From: an uncultured Prevotella sp.
Lineage (GTDB): Bacteria > Bacteroidota > Bacteroidia > Bacteroidales > Bacteroidaceae
Length of the DNA stretch: 64,000 nucleotides
Reading direction: 5' to 3'
Assembly (NCBI GenBank): GCA_900554695.1
Contig: USHV01000010.1
Span: 11,508-75,507, forward strand
Below the pieces are notes generated by a model. That model was not told the origin of the DNA and ran no database searches. It saw only the letters and a program-made list of their open reading frames with translations. Position 1 is the first letter of the stretch; every line of letters begins with the position of its first letter. Below are positions 57,727 through 64,000 of the stretch, one piece after another. The position numbers were made by a program, and so were the translations under genes.

Positions 57727-58684
57727 TATTTTCTTTTATGCTGTCTGAAAAATATTTCCGTCTGTATAAAATGAACAGTGTTGTCCCTATAATAGAATAG
57801 AATAACCATATTGCAATGTTCTGTATCCACTTCGGGTTGCTGGGATTAAGAGGAACAGTATTGTTTACTATTTTCATAAACAGCGGTCTCGTTCTCTGTA
57901 TCTGCATTTCGGCCACTTTGCATCTGCTTGCCGCTTCCTGATAAACAGCCATTGTTCTGTAAACCTCTGCTTGTAGTTGTTCGCTGTTTATTTTTGTACT
58001 TGGTTGTGTAAGATTTGCATTTGAGTCTATGAAGTCTGCATATCTGCGTGATGCCTCTTTATATTCTTTCCCTGTTCTGTTTCTCAGTTCTTTCCAGTTG
58101 TTATAGTTTGTGACAGCTTTTTGTATCATATATTTTTCCATAACTTTCTGGATGCGTACTGTTATGGAATCAACCATGAGAGATGCTATATAGGGATTCT
58201 GGTCCGAAACTTGAATTGTTATCATTCCGTTTCTTGTGTTGACTTCATACTTTATACAACGCTCCATAATGTCGTCAATGCCGTCAGCTCTAGTCAGTCT
58301 ATCCCACCATGCTGATTGGTGATGTTGTCGCAAGTAAGCGTCATATGGCATGGTCCGTGCCTTTTCTGCCGGTTTTACGCTTATATTTTTCAGTGATTCA
58401 TAAAAAGTTGCAGATTCGAGAATATCCTCGTATATCAGAGGTTCGGTGAGTACGTTGCTTTTTGAAGAAGTAAGAGCAGAACTGATATTTGATATGAGAC
58501 TGCCTTTTTCAAGAGGATTCTTGTCGTTTGAGTCTATGGATATCTTTGTTCGTGAAGTGTAGGTCACAGGGATTGATAGTGATATCAGGCATGCGGAAAA
58601 TATCGCGATAACACTTGTTGTGATATACAACTTTATGTGTTTCGCACATTCCTTGCCTGCACTCCATGAATTGTCACATCCCAT
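57719..58684 (-). CDS. Wzz-like chain-length/co-polymerase protein, second copy
   Basis: The 321-residue protein has the Wzz layout: an N-terminal membrane helix (about 18-38), a periplasmic domain with coiled-coil stretches (about 180-265) and a C-terminal helix (about 287-306). The proline-rich segment before the last helix reads VNNTVPLNPSNPKWIQ. The two-helix topology and ITIQVSDQNPYIASLMVDS are shared with the neighbouring Wzz-like protein. It has no tyrosine-kinase domain. It overlaps the adjacent genes on both sides (one base and eight bases). It would set polymer length together with Wzy. Confidence 0.85.
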   Translation of the reverse strand: MGCDNSWSAGKECAKHIKLYITTSVIAIFSACLISLSIPVTYTSRTKISIDSNDKNPLEKGSLISNISSALTSSKSNVLTEPLIYEDILESATFYESLKNISVKPAEKARTMPYDAYLRQHHQSAWWDRLTRADGIDDIMERCIKYEVNTRNGMITIQVSDQNPYIASLMVDSITVRIQKVMEKYMIQKAVTNYNNWKELRNRTGKEYKEASRRYADFIDSNANLTQPSTKINSEQLQAEVYRTMAVYQEAASRCKVAEMQIQRTRPLFMKIVNNTVPLNPSNPKWIQNIAIWLFYSIIGTTLFILYRRKYFSDSIKENNE

Positions 58685-59745
58685 TACTCAAACTTTATTA
58701 TTTCTTTTCTGTTTTTATAAGCAAGTATGCATGTTCTCAACATGCCGCCGATAAACAGCCATACAGCCAGAATAAACACTTTGGGGGTATTACTGTGTTT
58801 CAATGGAACGGTTGCCGGTTGTATTACGGTAAAGGCCGGTGTTTTCTCCTGCACTTTCGATTTAGCCATCTGCAACTGTTGTGCCACTTGAGTATAAATG
58901 TTGTATTTCAGCTGCATGTCATTTTCCAGATCTTCCTGTTTTGATCTAACTGTCTCAAGTATTATTTCCGTATTGGCATCGCTGAATGTGGCATATTTCT
59001 GTCTTGCCTTTACGTAATCGTTTTTGGATTCCTCAAAGAGTTTCTCCATGAACTCCAGATCTGTTCGTGCTTTGTTTGTACGATATTGGGTTATGAAATA
59101 CTGAAGTGTATTTTTTACGGAGTCAGCCATTGTCGCTGCGATGAGTGGATCCTGATCGGTTACGGTTATTGTTATGACATTTGTCTTCTGATCAACGCCA
59201 CACAACACATTTTTTTGTATGCTTTTCATTATTCTGGCCTGTTCTTCTGTCAGGTAGAAAGGATTGATACCGGTCCCACCACCATATGAAGGCTTTTGTG
59301 GAAGTATGGCTTTCAGCAGTTTGTTAAGCCCTATCATTGGGTATGACCACCATGTTATCTTCTGATCATTGGTCAGATAATCATAATACGTGCTGCTTAT
59401 CTTTCCGTCCTGCGATTTCACTTTTATATCGAAAAGACTGGTGATAAATGTCGTTGAACCCATGAGGTCCGGATATATTTCCGGATATATGGCGTCTCCG
59501 GTGGGATTGGCGTCGTTATAAAGTCCTACCATGGAAGCCAGCGAAGACATGCTGGAGAACAGACTGTTGCTCGATGTTTCCGGTGCGAGCATTACCTGTG
59601 ATGTGTATTTTTTAGGTATGCTGAATGCAACGATCACACCGAATACGCCCGCAACTGTGAGGTAAACAGACATTTTGCGTTTGTCTTTCTTTATAGCCTC
59701 ATACAGTTTCAGTATGTTTATATTGATTTTTCTTTTTTGTTCCAT
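58684..59745 (-). CDS. Wzz-like chain-length/co-polymerase protein, first copy
   Basis: The 353-residue protein (start at the ATG 59745, MEQKRKININILKLYEAIKK) has a first membrane helix (about 27-45, VYLTVAGVFGVIVAFSIPKK), a large periplasmic part with ITITVTDQDPLIAATMADSV and a long coiled coil (about 210-300), and a last helix (about 326-345) preceded by VIQPATVPLKHSNTPK. No kinase domain follows. An earlier in-frame ATG (59823) lies inside the SLBB gene and is less likely. The start is five bases after that gene's stop. Two Wzz-like genes in a row may form a hetero-oligomer. Confidence 0.87.
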   Translation of the reverse strand: MEQKRKININILKLYEAIKKDKRKMSVYLTVAGVFGVIVAFSIPKKYTSQVMLAPETSSNSLFSSMSSLASMVGLYNDANPTGDAIYPEIYPDLMGSTTFITSLFDIKVKSQDGKISSTYYDYLTNDQKITWWSYPMIGLNKLLKAILPQKPSYGGGTGINPFYLTEEQARIMKSIQKNVLCGVDQKTNVITITVTDQDPLIAATMADSVKNTLQYFITQYRTNKARTDLEFMEKLFEESKNDYVKARQKYATFSDANTEIILETVRSKQEDLENDMQLKYNIYTQVAQQLQMAKSKVQEKTPAFTVIQPATVPLKHSNTPKVFILAVWLFIGGMLRTCILAYKNRKEIIKFE

Positions 59746-59750
59746 TTCTT

Positions 59751-62288
59751 TTATTTCAACAGATTCACCATTGTCGCAATCATCGTTGCAATCGAAGCTG
59801 TGGAGCTTCCTATAGCAAGCCATTGTGCGAGCGATTTGCCGTCGCTCTTAGGCTTGCTCGGAACCACAATCTCGCAGCCCGGGCGCACCTTCGTGCCGTG
59901 GCCCACCTTGGCCACCGTTCCGTTCATATATATGATGTAGGTCTGGCTCTTCTTTGCGCGGTTGCCCCATCCGCCGGCCTGGTCGATGTAGTAAGAAACC
60001 TTCTTGCCTTTCTCATAAGACACGGTGTTCGGGAAGAGAACGTCGCCGCTTATCTTCACTGTTCCGTTGTATTCCGGTATGATGATGCGGTCGCCTTCGC
60101 GCAGTACGAGGTCGGCGTCGCCACCCGGCTCCTTCAGAGCCTTGTCAAGTTCGATACCAACGGGATAGGTTGTGCCGATGTCGAGCTTCTTCACGTCGAT
60201 GGTGTCACCGCTCTGTGCCTTTGCCAGTTTGAGCAGAGTCTCGTCTCTCATTTGTTCCTCCGGAGTGCGTCTGCGTTCTATACGTGCACCTTCGGCGTAG
60301 GCGCGGTCGTTCAGTCCGCCGGCTTTTCTGATGATGTCAGACAGACGTTCGTTCTTCGACGATAGGGTATAGGTGCCGGCGAACATCACGTTGCCTTCCA
60401 CCTCGACGTTCTGCTGTTCGTTGTATCCTGGGCTCTTGCGCACGTAAACCTCGTCGAACGGCATGAGCGTGAAGCCCGGCTGGCCGTCGATTACGAATCC
60501 GTCTTTCAGTGCCAGAGTGAATGTCTGCGATATTACGCTGTCCGGTCGCAGGGCCTTGGGGTTGTTTATGCGTCGTGCCACATCCACTTTCACTGTCGAT
60601 GCAGCATCCTTCAGACCGCCGGCCTGCAATACGAAGTCTTCTATCGTCTCGTTGTCGGCATACTGGTAGATGCCCGGATAATTCACTTCGCCGTGTATGG
60701 TTATTGTGCGTTGTATCTGTCTTTCGGATTTCGTAGGTATGAAGAGCACGTCGTTCTCCTTGAGCGGTATGTCTGGCGATGTGCCTTTCATTATGCCGTC
60801 CACGTCGATGCTCAGCACCTCCAGAGTGCGGTCTTCCTTCATACGATGCATCACGGCGCGCGCTGTGAATGCGTCTTCCTTCAGTCCTTCGGCGTGCTCG
60901 ATGAGTGCTCTGACGCTTGTTATGTCGCCGCCTACCTGATACATACCCGGACGGAACACTGCACCTTTCACCTCAACCATATTTGAGAAGCGGTTGAGTA
61001 TGGAGTCCACGCTCACGGAGTCGCCGTCGGCTACGTGGAATGTGTTCATATCGAACTCGGTCACGTTATACACCGAATATTCGCGTCCGGTCTTACGCAC
61101 CAACCGCACAGCCTTGCGGTAGGCGTCGCCTGTGAATCCTCCCGCATACTTGAGCAGTGTGCCGACGCTCTCGTTCTTCTTCATCTCATAGAACATCGGG
61201 CGTTTCACCTTTCCGGTGATGTTCACCAGACAGTCGTATGGTTCTACTGTTATCACGTCGCCGTCGGCGAGTCTTACGTTACCTTTAAGTTTTCCGTTGA
61301 GAATGTAGTCGTATATATCTACGGTGCTGACAAGCTTGTTGTTGCGGTAAACCTTGATGTTACGCAGCGTACCTATATCGTTTGTTCCGCCAGCCATGTA
61401 GAGTGCGTGGAACACAGATGCGAAAGCAGACAGCGTATATGTGCCCGGGAGAGCCACCTCACCCATGACGTTGACTGTAATGGTGCGTGTCTGACCGAGC
61501 GTCAGTCTCACCTTACTGCTGCTGTATCGTGCTCCGAGTTGCGACTTTATGCGTGCATTGGCCTGCTGCACGGTGAGTCCGCTCACCTGTATAGGGCCGA
61601 ATCCCTCGATGGTAACGTCGCCGTCGGGCGACACTGTGGAGTTTATCACTTTCTGCGATGCTCCGTATATGTCTATTATCACGGCGTCGCCAGGTCCGAG
61701 AACATAGTTCTGAGGTGTGGCGATGTTCATATTAGGCTCGAACGTGAGGTTCTTGTTGTTGAATATGTCGCGTCCGAACACGCGCTTCTTCATCTTCTCG
61801 CGCTCAGCCAGCAGCTGCTTTAGCATGGTAGCCGTGTCGGTGGGCAGAATCATGCCGAGCTCGTTCTGGAACTGCAGGAACGTCGGGTCGGTCTCGTCAT
61901 ACTGCTGTACGGGCGACATCTCGTCGTATATCTTGTAGCTGGAGTAGTCGTTCTGTTGTTTCAGTCCGGTCTTTTCGTTGTCGGTACCGTTCTTAGTCTT
62001 GCCGTTGTTGGTGCGCATTCTGTTCTCGGTATCGTTCATGGCTTTGTCGGCCACATAGCCAAGTCCCTGACTGCTTATCTGTTTTTCATATTTGCTTCTT
62101 ACGCGTCGTATCTGCTGTATATCAACACCGCGTTGTATCAGTTTTGTTACAATCTGCTGCTGGGATGTGCCTTTCTCGTGTTCTTTCACTACGAACTCCA
62201 TCACCTGGTCGTCGGTCATCGACGACTGTGCCGATGCACATACAGGTATGAGCATTACGAAAAAGACAAATGCGATAAGTTTTTTCAT
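59751..62288 (-). CDS. Polysaccharide export protein with multiple SLBB domains
   Basis: The 845-residue protein has a signal peptide (MKKLIAFVFFVMLIPVCASA) and a helical N-terminal region (about 22-150) with SMTDDQVMEFVVKEHEKG. The polysaccharide export (Wza-like) domain begins at NYVLGPGDAVIIDIYGAS (about 193). Six or so SLBB modules follow, each with a pattern such as VMGEVALPGTYTL, ITGKVKRPMFYEM, VKGAVFRPGMYQVG, IHGEVNYPGIYQY, VEGNVMFAGTYTL and ISGDVLFPNTVSYE. A short hydrophobic C-terminus (SIATMIATMVNLLK) ends it. It would form the periplasmic/outer-membrane channel for the polymer. It is nine bases after the sugar transferase gene. Its GC content is clearly higher than that of the genes to its left. 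Confidence 0.92.
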   Translation of the reverse strand: MKKLIAFVFFVMLIPVCASAQSSMTDDQVMEFVVKEHEKGTSQQQIVTKLIQRGVDIQQIRRVRSKYEKQISSQGLGYVADKAMNDTENRMRTNNGKTKNGTDNEKTGLKQQNDYSSYKIYDEMSPVQQYDETDPTFLQFQNELGMILPTDTATMLKQLLAEREKMKKRVFGRDIFNNKNLTFEPNMNIATPQNYVLGPGDAVIIDIYGASQKVINSTVSPDGDVTIEGFGPIQVSGLTVQQANARIKSQLGARYSSSKVRLTLGQTRTITVNVMGEVALPGTYTLSAFASVFHALYMAGGTNDIGTLRNIKVYRNNKLVSTVDIYDYILNGKLKGNVRLADGDVITVEPYDCLVNITGKVKRPMFYEMKKNESVGTLLKYAGGFTGDAYRKAVRLVRKTGREYSVYNVTEFDMNTFHVADGDSVSVDSILNRFSNMVEVKGAVFRPGMYQVGGDITSVRALIEHAEGLKEDAFTARAVMHRMKEDRTLEVLSIDVDGIMKGTSPDIPLKENDVLFIPTKSERQIQRTITIHGEVNYPGIYQYADNETIEDFVLQAGGLKDAASTVKVDVARRINNPKALRPDSVISQTFTLALKDGFVIDGQPGFTLMPFDEVYVRKSPGYNEQQNVEVEGNVMFAGTYTLSSKNERLSDIIRKAGGLNDRAYAEGARIERRRTPEEQMRDETLLKLAKAQSGDTIDVKKLDIGTTYPVGIELDKALKEPGGDADLVLREGDRIIIPEYNGTVKISGDVLFPNTVSYEKGKKVSYYIDQAGGWGNRAKKSQTYIIYMNGTVAKVGHGTKVRPGCEIVVPSKPKSDGKSLAQWLAIGSSTASIATMIATMVNLLK

Positions 62289-62297
62289 ATATAAATG

Positions 62298-62927
62298 TTA
62301 GAATTTTTTTCCTGTAACGATGCATATCACGGTCTTTGCCGCAATCTTGAAGTCGAGCCATAGCGAGCGGCGACGATAGTAGTCTATGTCCATGTGCAGA
62401 CGGCGTATCATCTTCTCCATCGTGTCGGTGTAGCCGTTGTAGAGAGTGGCTTCCGACGTAAGGCCCGGCCTCATGTTGTAGATGATTTTATAACTGTCGT
62501 CCACCGCCATTATCTGGTCGATGAAATATTTGCGCTCTGGACGCGGACCTACGAGCGACATGTCGCCGCGCAGCACATTCCATATCTGCGGCAGCTCGTC
62601 GAGATGATGTCCGCGGAGAAACTGTTCGAGGGGTGTGGAGTTGGTGTTGTCGCACCGTGCCACAAGCTGGGGGCCGTTTTCCTCTATCACGCTGCTCATT
62701 GTCCGGAATTTGAATATCACGAACGGTTTGGCTTTGTATCCTATTCTGATCTGGCGGAAGAATATCGGACCATTCTTCTGACACTTCATCAGAATCATTA
62801 TAATCAGGAAAACCGGCGACAACACCACCATTCCTATGGCAGAGCACACTATGTCGGTAGCTCTTTTTATGGCGCGTTGTGCCTTGTCCATGCCGTCCTG
62901 CGGTGTTTCTTCAATCATTGTCACCAA
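62298..62927 (-). CDS. Initiating sugar-phosphate transferase (polyprenyl-phosphate type)
   Basis: The 209-residue protein is the catalytic unit of the PHPT/PglC-WcaJ family, which starts a glycan by adding a sugar-1-phosphate to undecaprenyl phosphate. It has one N-terminal membrane segment (about 27-48, TDIVCSAIGMVVLSPVFLII), PIFFRQIRIGYKAKPFVIFKFRTM (basic/RxG region), LEQFLRGHHLDELPQIWNVL (catalytic Asp-Glu) and MSLVGPRPE. The minimal size, lacking the five-helix WcaJ N-terminus, is the PglC-like form. It is the first gene of the minus-strand operon and follows a good -7 box. ATG codons at 62927 and 62918 are both possible. Confidence 0.9.
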   Translation of the reverse strand: MVTMIEETPQDGMDKAQRAIKRATDIVCSAIGMVVLSPVFLIIMILMKCQKNGPIFFRQIRIGYKAKPFVIFKFRTMSSVIEENGPQLVARCDNTNSTPLEQFLRGHHLDELPQIWNVLRGDMSLVGPRPERKYFIDQIMAVDDSYKIIYNMRPGLTSEATLYNGYTDTMEKMIRRLHMDIDYYRRRSLWLDFKIAAKTVICIVTGKKF

Positions 62928-62975
62928 TTTGTTTAAATATTCTGATAATATAACTCAGTTTGTCCGATTTTGTTG

Positions 62976-62983
62976 CAAAGGTA
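62976..62983 (-). promoter_or_regulatory. -7 box for the polysaccharide operon
   Basis: The reverse strand reads TACCTTTG, about 50 bases before the sugar transferase start. The tmRNA gene diverges from it. Confidence 0.6.
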
Positions 62984-63047
62984 AGTAATTTTTATCAAGA
63001 AATATTACGTGTGACGTGTTAATGACGCAAAAATGAAGAAAAATCAT

Positions 63048-63076
63048 TGCCGTGAACGAAATAATTGTTATCTTTG
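63048..63076 (+). promoter_or_regulatory. Promoter of ssrA
   Basis: TTG (63048-63050) and TATCTTTG (63069-63076) are spaced by 18 bases. The precursor would start about 65 bases before the mature RNA. Confidence 0.6.
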
Positions 63077-63147
63077 CAAAGATGGAATTGTGGCTTGATG
63101 CCAATGTTTCGCCTGAAGTGAGGCCGTTGCGGCCATAAGCAAAGCCC

Positions 63148-63545
63148 GGGGCTGACCGGATTTGACAGCGGGTTGAAATGGTATGTAAGCACGCGGAGCT
63201 TCGTCTGCCGGCTCCATAATATCAGCAGTCGAAAATTTATCTGGCGAAAACAATTACGCTCTCGCTGCCTAATCGAAGTACAGTAGATTACTGGCTTAAT
63301 CCAGTCACAAGGTGACAGGACGAGACATCGCCCGGAAGCTCTTGTCCCGAAGCATTCCGAACAGGCGGTGCGGTTAAATCGGGAATAGTCGGCGCGGGCC
63401 CCGCCGCGACGGTGAAATTTTAGGGGATAAGGTTGTGGTTGGTGGTCCGGGTCTTGCCGCAGCACGAAAATCGAAGGCCGGAATAAGCGTGTAGAAAGCG
63501 TATGGTTTCCCTGTTTGGACGAGGGTTCAACTCCCTCCAGCTCCA
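63148..63545 (+). ncRNA. ssrA: Transfer-messenger RNA (tmRNA)
   Basis: The two ends form the tRNA-like half: GGGGCTGACCGG at the 5' end pairs with CAGCTCC at the 3' end, and the T-arm is GAGGGTTCAACTCCCTC. The tag frame begins at GGC 63243 and reads GENNYALAA then TAA (63270-63272); an alanine carried by the RNA precedes it. Further hairpins, such as CCCGGAAGC and GCGGGCCCCGC, fit the pseudoknot region. The terminal CCA is not encoded (CTA follows the discriminator A). With SmpB, tmRNA rescues stalled ribosomes. The tag agrees with Bacteroidota. Confidence 0.96.
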
Positions 63546-63561
63546 CTATTCCTAAGACATG

Positions 63562-63592
63562 ATCCTCGGACGCAAGTTCGGGGATTTTTTGT
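63562..63592 (+). terminator. Terminator of ssrA
   Basis: ATCCTCGGAC (63562-63571) pairs with GTTCGGGGAT (63576-63585) with two wobble pairs and loop GCAA, followed by a T-run. Confidence 0.8.
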
Positions 63593-63623
63593 TTATGTGG
63601 CGTGAGACTCATACGGAGGAAAG

Positions 63624-63803
63624 ATGAGGGCTATGGAAAATCATTGGGGATATACATACAACATCGCAATTCTGAAAAGAAAGAACCTTTTGCCAGTAAC
63701 CCCGTGCATATTCGTGGACAATAGAAATTCACGGCATGTTTGTTTTATTCACCAAGTATCTCAGAATATCGGGAAACGTCCCGACTGCGTAAAGCGGTAT
63801 TAA
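63624..63803 (+). CDS. Possible 59-codon small gene after a GGAGGA sequence
   Basis: ATG at 63624 is preceded by GGAGGA with four bases between, unusual for this phylum, and opens 59 codons (MRAMENHWGYTYNIAILKRK at the start, IGKRPDCVKRY at the end). I do not recognise the product, and the downstream end overlaps an inverted repeat (GTCCCGA/TCGGGAC). No -7 box was found. It may be chance. Confidence 0.2.
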   Translation: MRAMENHWGYTYNIAILKRKNLLPVTPCIFVDNRNSRHVCFIHQVSQNIGKRPDCVKRY

Positions 63804-63817
63804 TCGGGACAGAATAT

Positions 63818-64000
63818 TTATATCACTTCATGATAAATCATTACCACCACAACCGATAAATCATCAACGCAGACAAGGTACATATTTTCCTTACCTTTAC
63901 TGACACTCGATATCTGTGTTTGAATTGGAAAACCGGGCGACATACTTAACGTGAGTTCGACGAATTGTAAGTGTTTGTAAATTTGGTGATTAGCGAAAAT
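63818..64000 (-). CDS. Open frame running off the right edge (partial, uncertain)
   Basis: On the minus strand the frame is open from the last base of the window to a TAA at 63818, 60 codons. The end reads SSVSKGKENMYLVCVDDLSV and VVMIYHEVI. It could be the C-terminus of a gene beyond the window or chance. I do not recognise it. Confidence 0.2.
   Translation of the reverse strand: MFANHQIYKHLQFVELTLSMSPGFPIQTQISSVSKGKENMYLVCVDDLSVVVVMIYHEVI

Noticed and set aside
59746..59823. Longer start for the first Wzz-like gene.
   Set aside because: It would overlap the SLBB gene by over 70 bases and adds a charged segment before the usual short cytoplasmic N-terminus.
63148..63545. A 197-codon minus-strand frame covering the tmRNA gene.
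   Set aside because: It is antisense to a fully recognisable tmRNA.

Overview
The window comes from a member of the Bacteroidota, most likely Bacteroidales of the Prevotella lineage. Three things support this. Nearly every transcription unit is preceded by the TAnnTTTG -7 box of this phylum and lacks a Shine-Dalgarno sequence. The tmRNA encodes the tag GENNYALAA. The gene content is typical: a TonB-dependent receptor with SCx-type surface lipoproteins, DUF4369 and DUF5689 lipoproteins, type B L31, a Wzi-family protein and a Wzx/Wzy glycan locus. The genus is inferred from protein flavour, not from a marker gene.

Layout. 1-0.6 kb: end of an LptD-like gene. 1.5-9.1 kb: CPA2 antiporter, PepT, a HAD phosphatase and a PIF1/RecD-like helicase with a C-terminal HRDC domain, followed by tRNA-Arg(CCG). 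9.8-12.9 kb: asnA and dnaX. 14.2-19.96 kb: a divisome (FtsB/DivIC-like) gene pair, then the operon DUF4369 lipoprotein - dihydroorotase - stand-alone methionine-synthase activation domain - membrane phosphoesterase - acyltransferase. 20.1-24.2 kb: polyprenol-phosphate sugar synthase and mfd. 24.3-33 kb: secreted phosphoesterase, a small gene plus DUF2335, trpB2, a sodium:solute symporter, the gpx-trxB redox operon and an acidic/aromatic lipoprotein. 33.9-43.7 kb: NUC1-type nuclease lipoprotein, L31, a duplicated-domain lipoprotein, DUF5689 lipoprotein, TonB-dependent receptor, EEP nuclease/phosphatase, uracil-DNA glycosylase-like protein and uridine kinase. This grouping suggests surface nucleic-acid or phosphate-ester use together with nucleoside salvage. 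43.8-48.8 kb: DUF308 membrane protein, histidine phosphatase, basic secreted protein, Wzi protein and a small lipoprotein. 49.8-62.9 kb: a surface-polysaccharide locus (WecA-like transferase, epimerase, three GT2 enzymes, Wzy, Wzx, two Wzz-like proteins, SLBB exporter, initiating sugar transferase). 63.1-63.5 kb: tmRNA.

The most unusual content is intergenic. A roughly 400-base element occurs four times (about 985, 13155, 33311 and 49002), with a fifth diverged relative at 40846. Its core is built of consecutive 22-base units. It contains a hairpin with a compensatory base-pair change between copies and ends in a long conserved hairpin with a T-run. A separate run of about 19 degenerate 22-base units (32557-32973) on the opposite strand appears to use a related unit and lies in the 3' untranslated region of a lipoprotein gene. 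A second, smaller repeat family carries paired TATCTTTG promoters and drives dnaX and a histidine phosphatase gene. No transposase, prophage or CRISPR array was seen.
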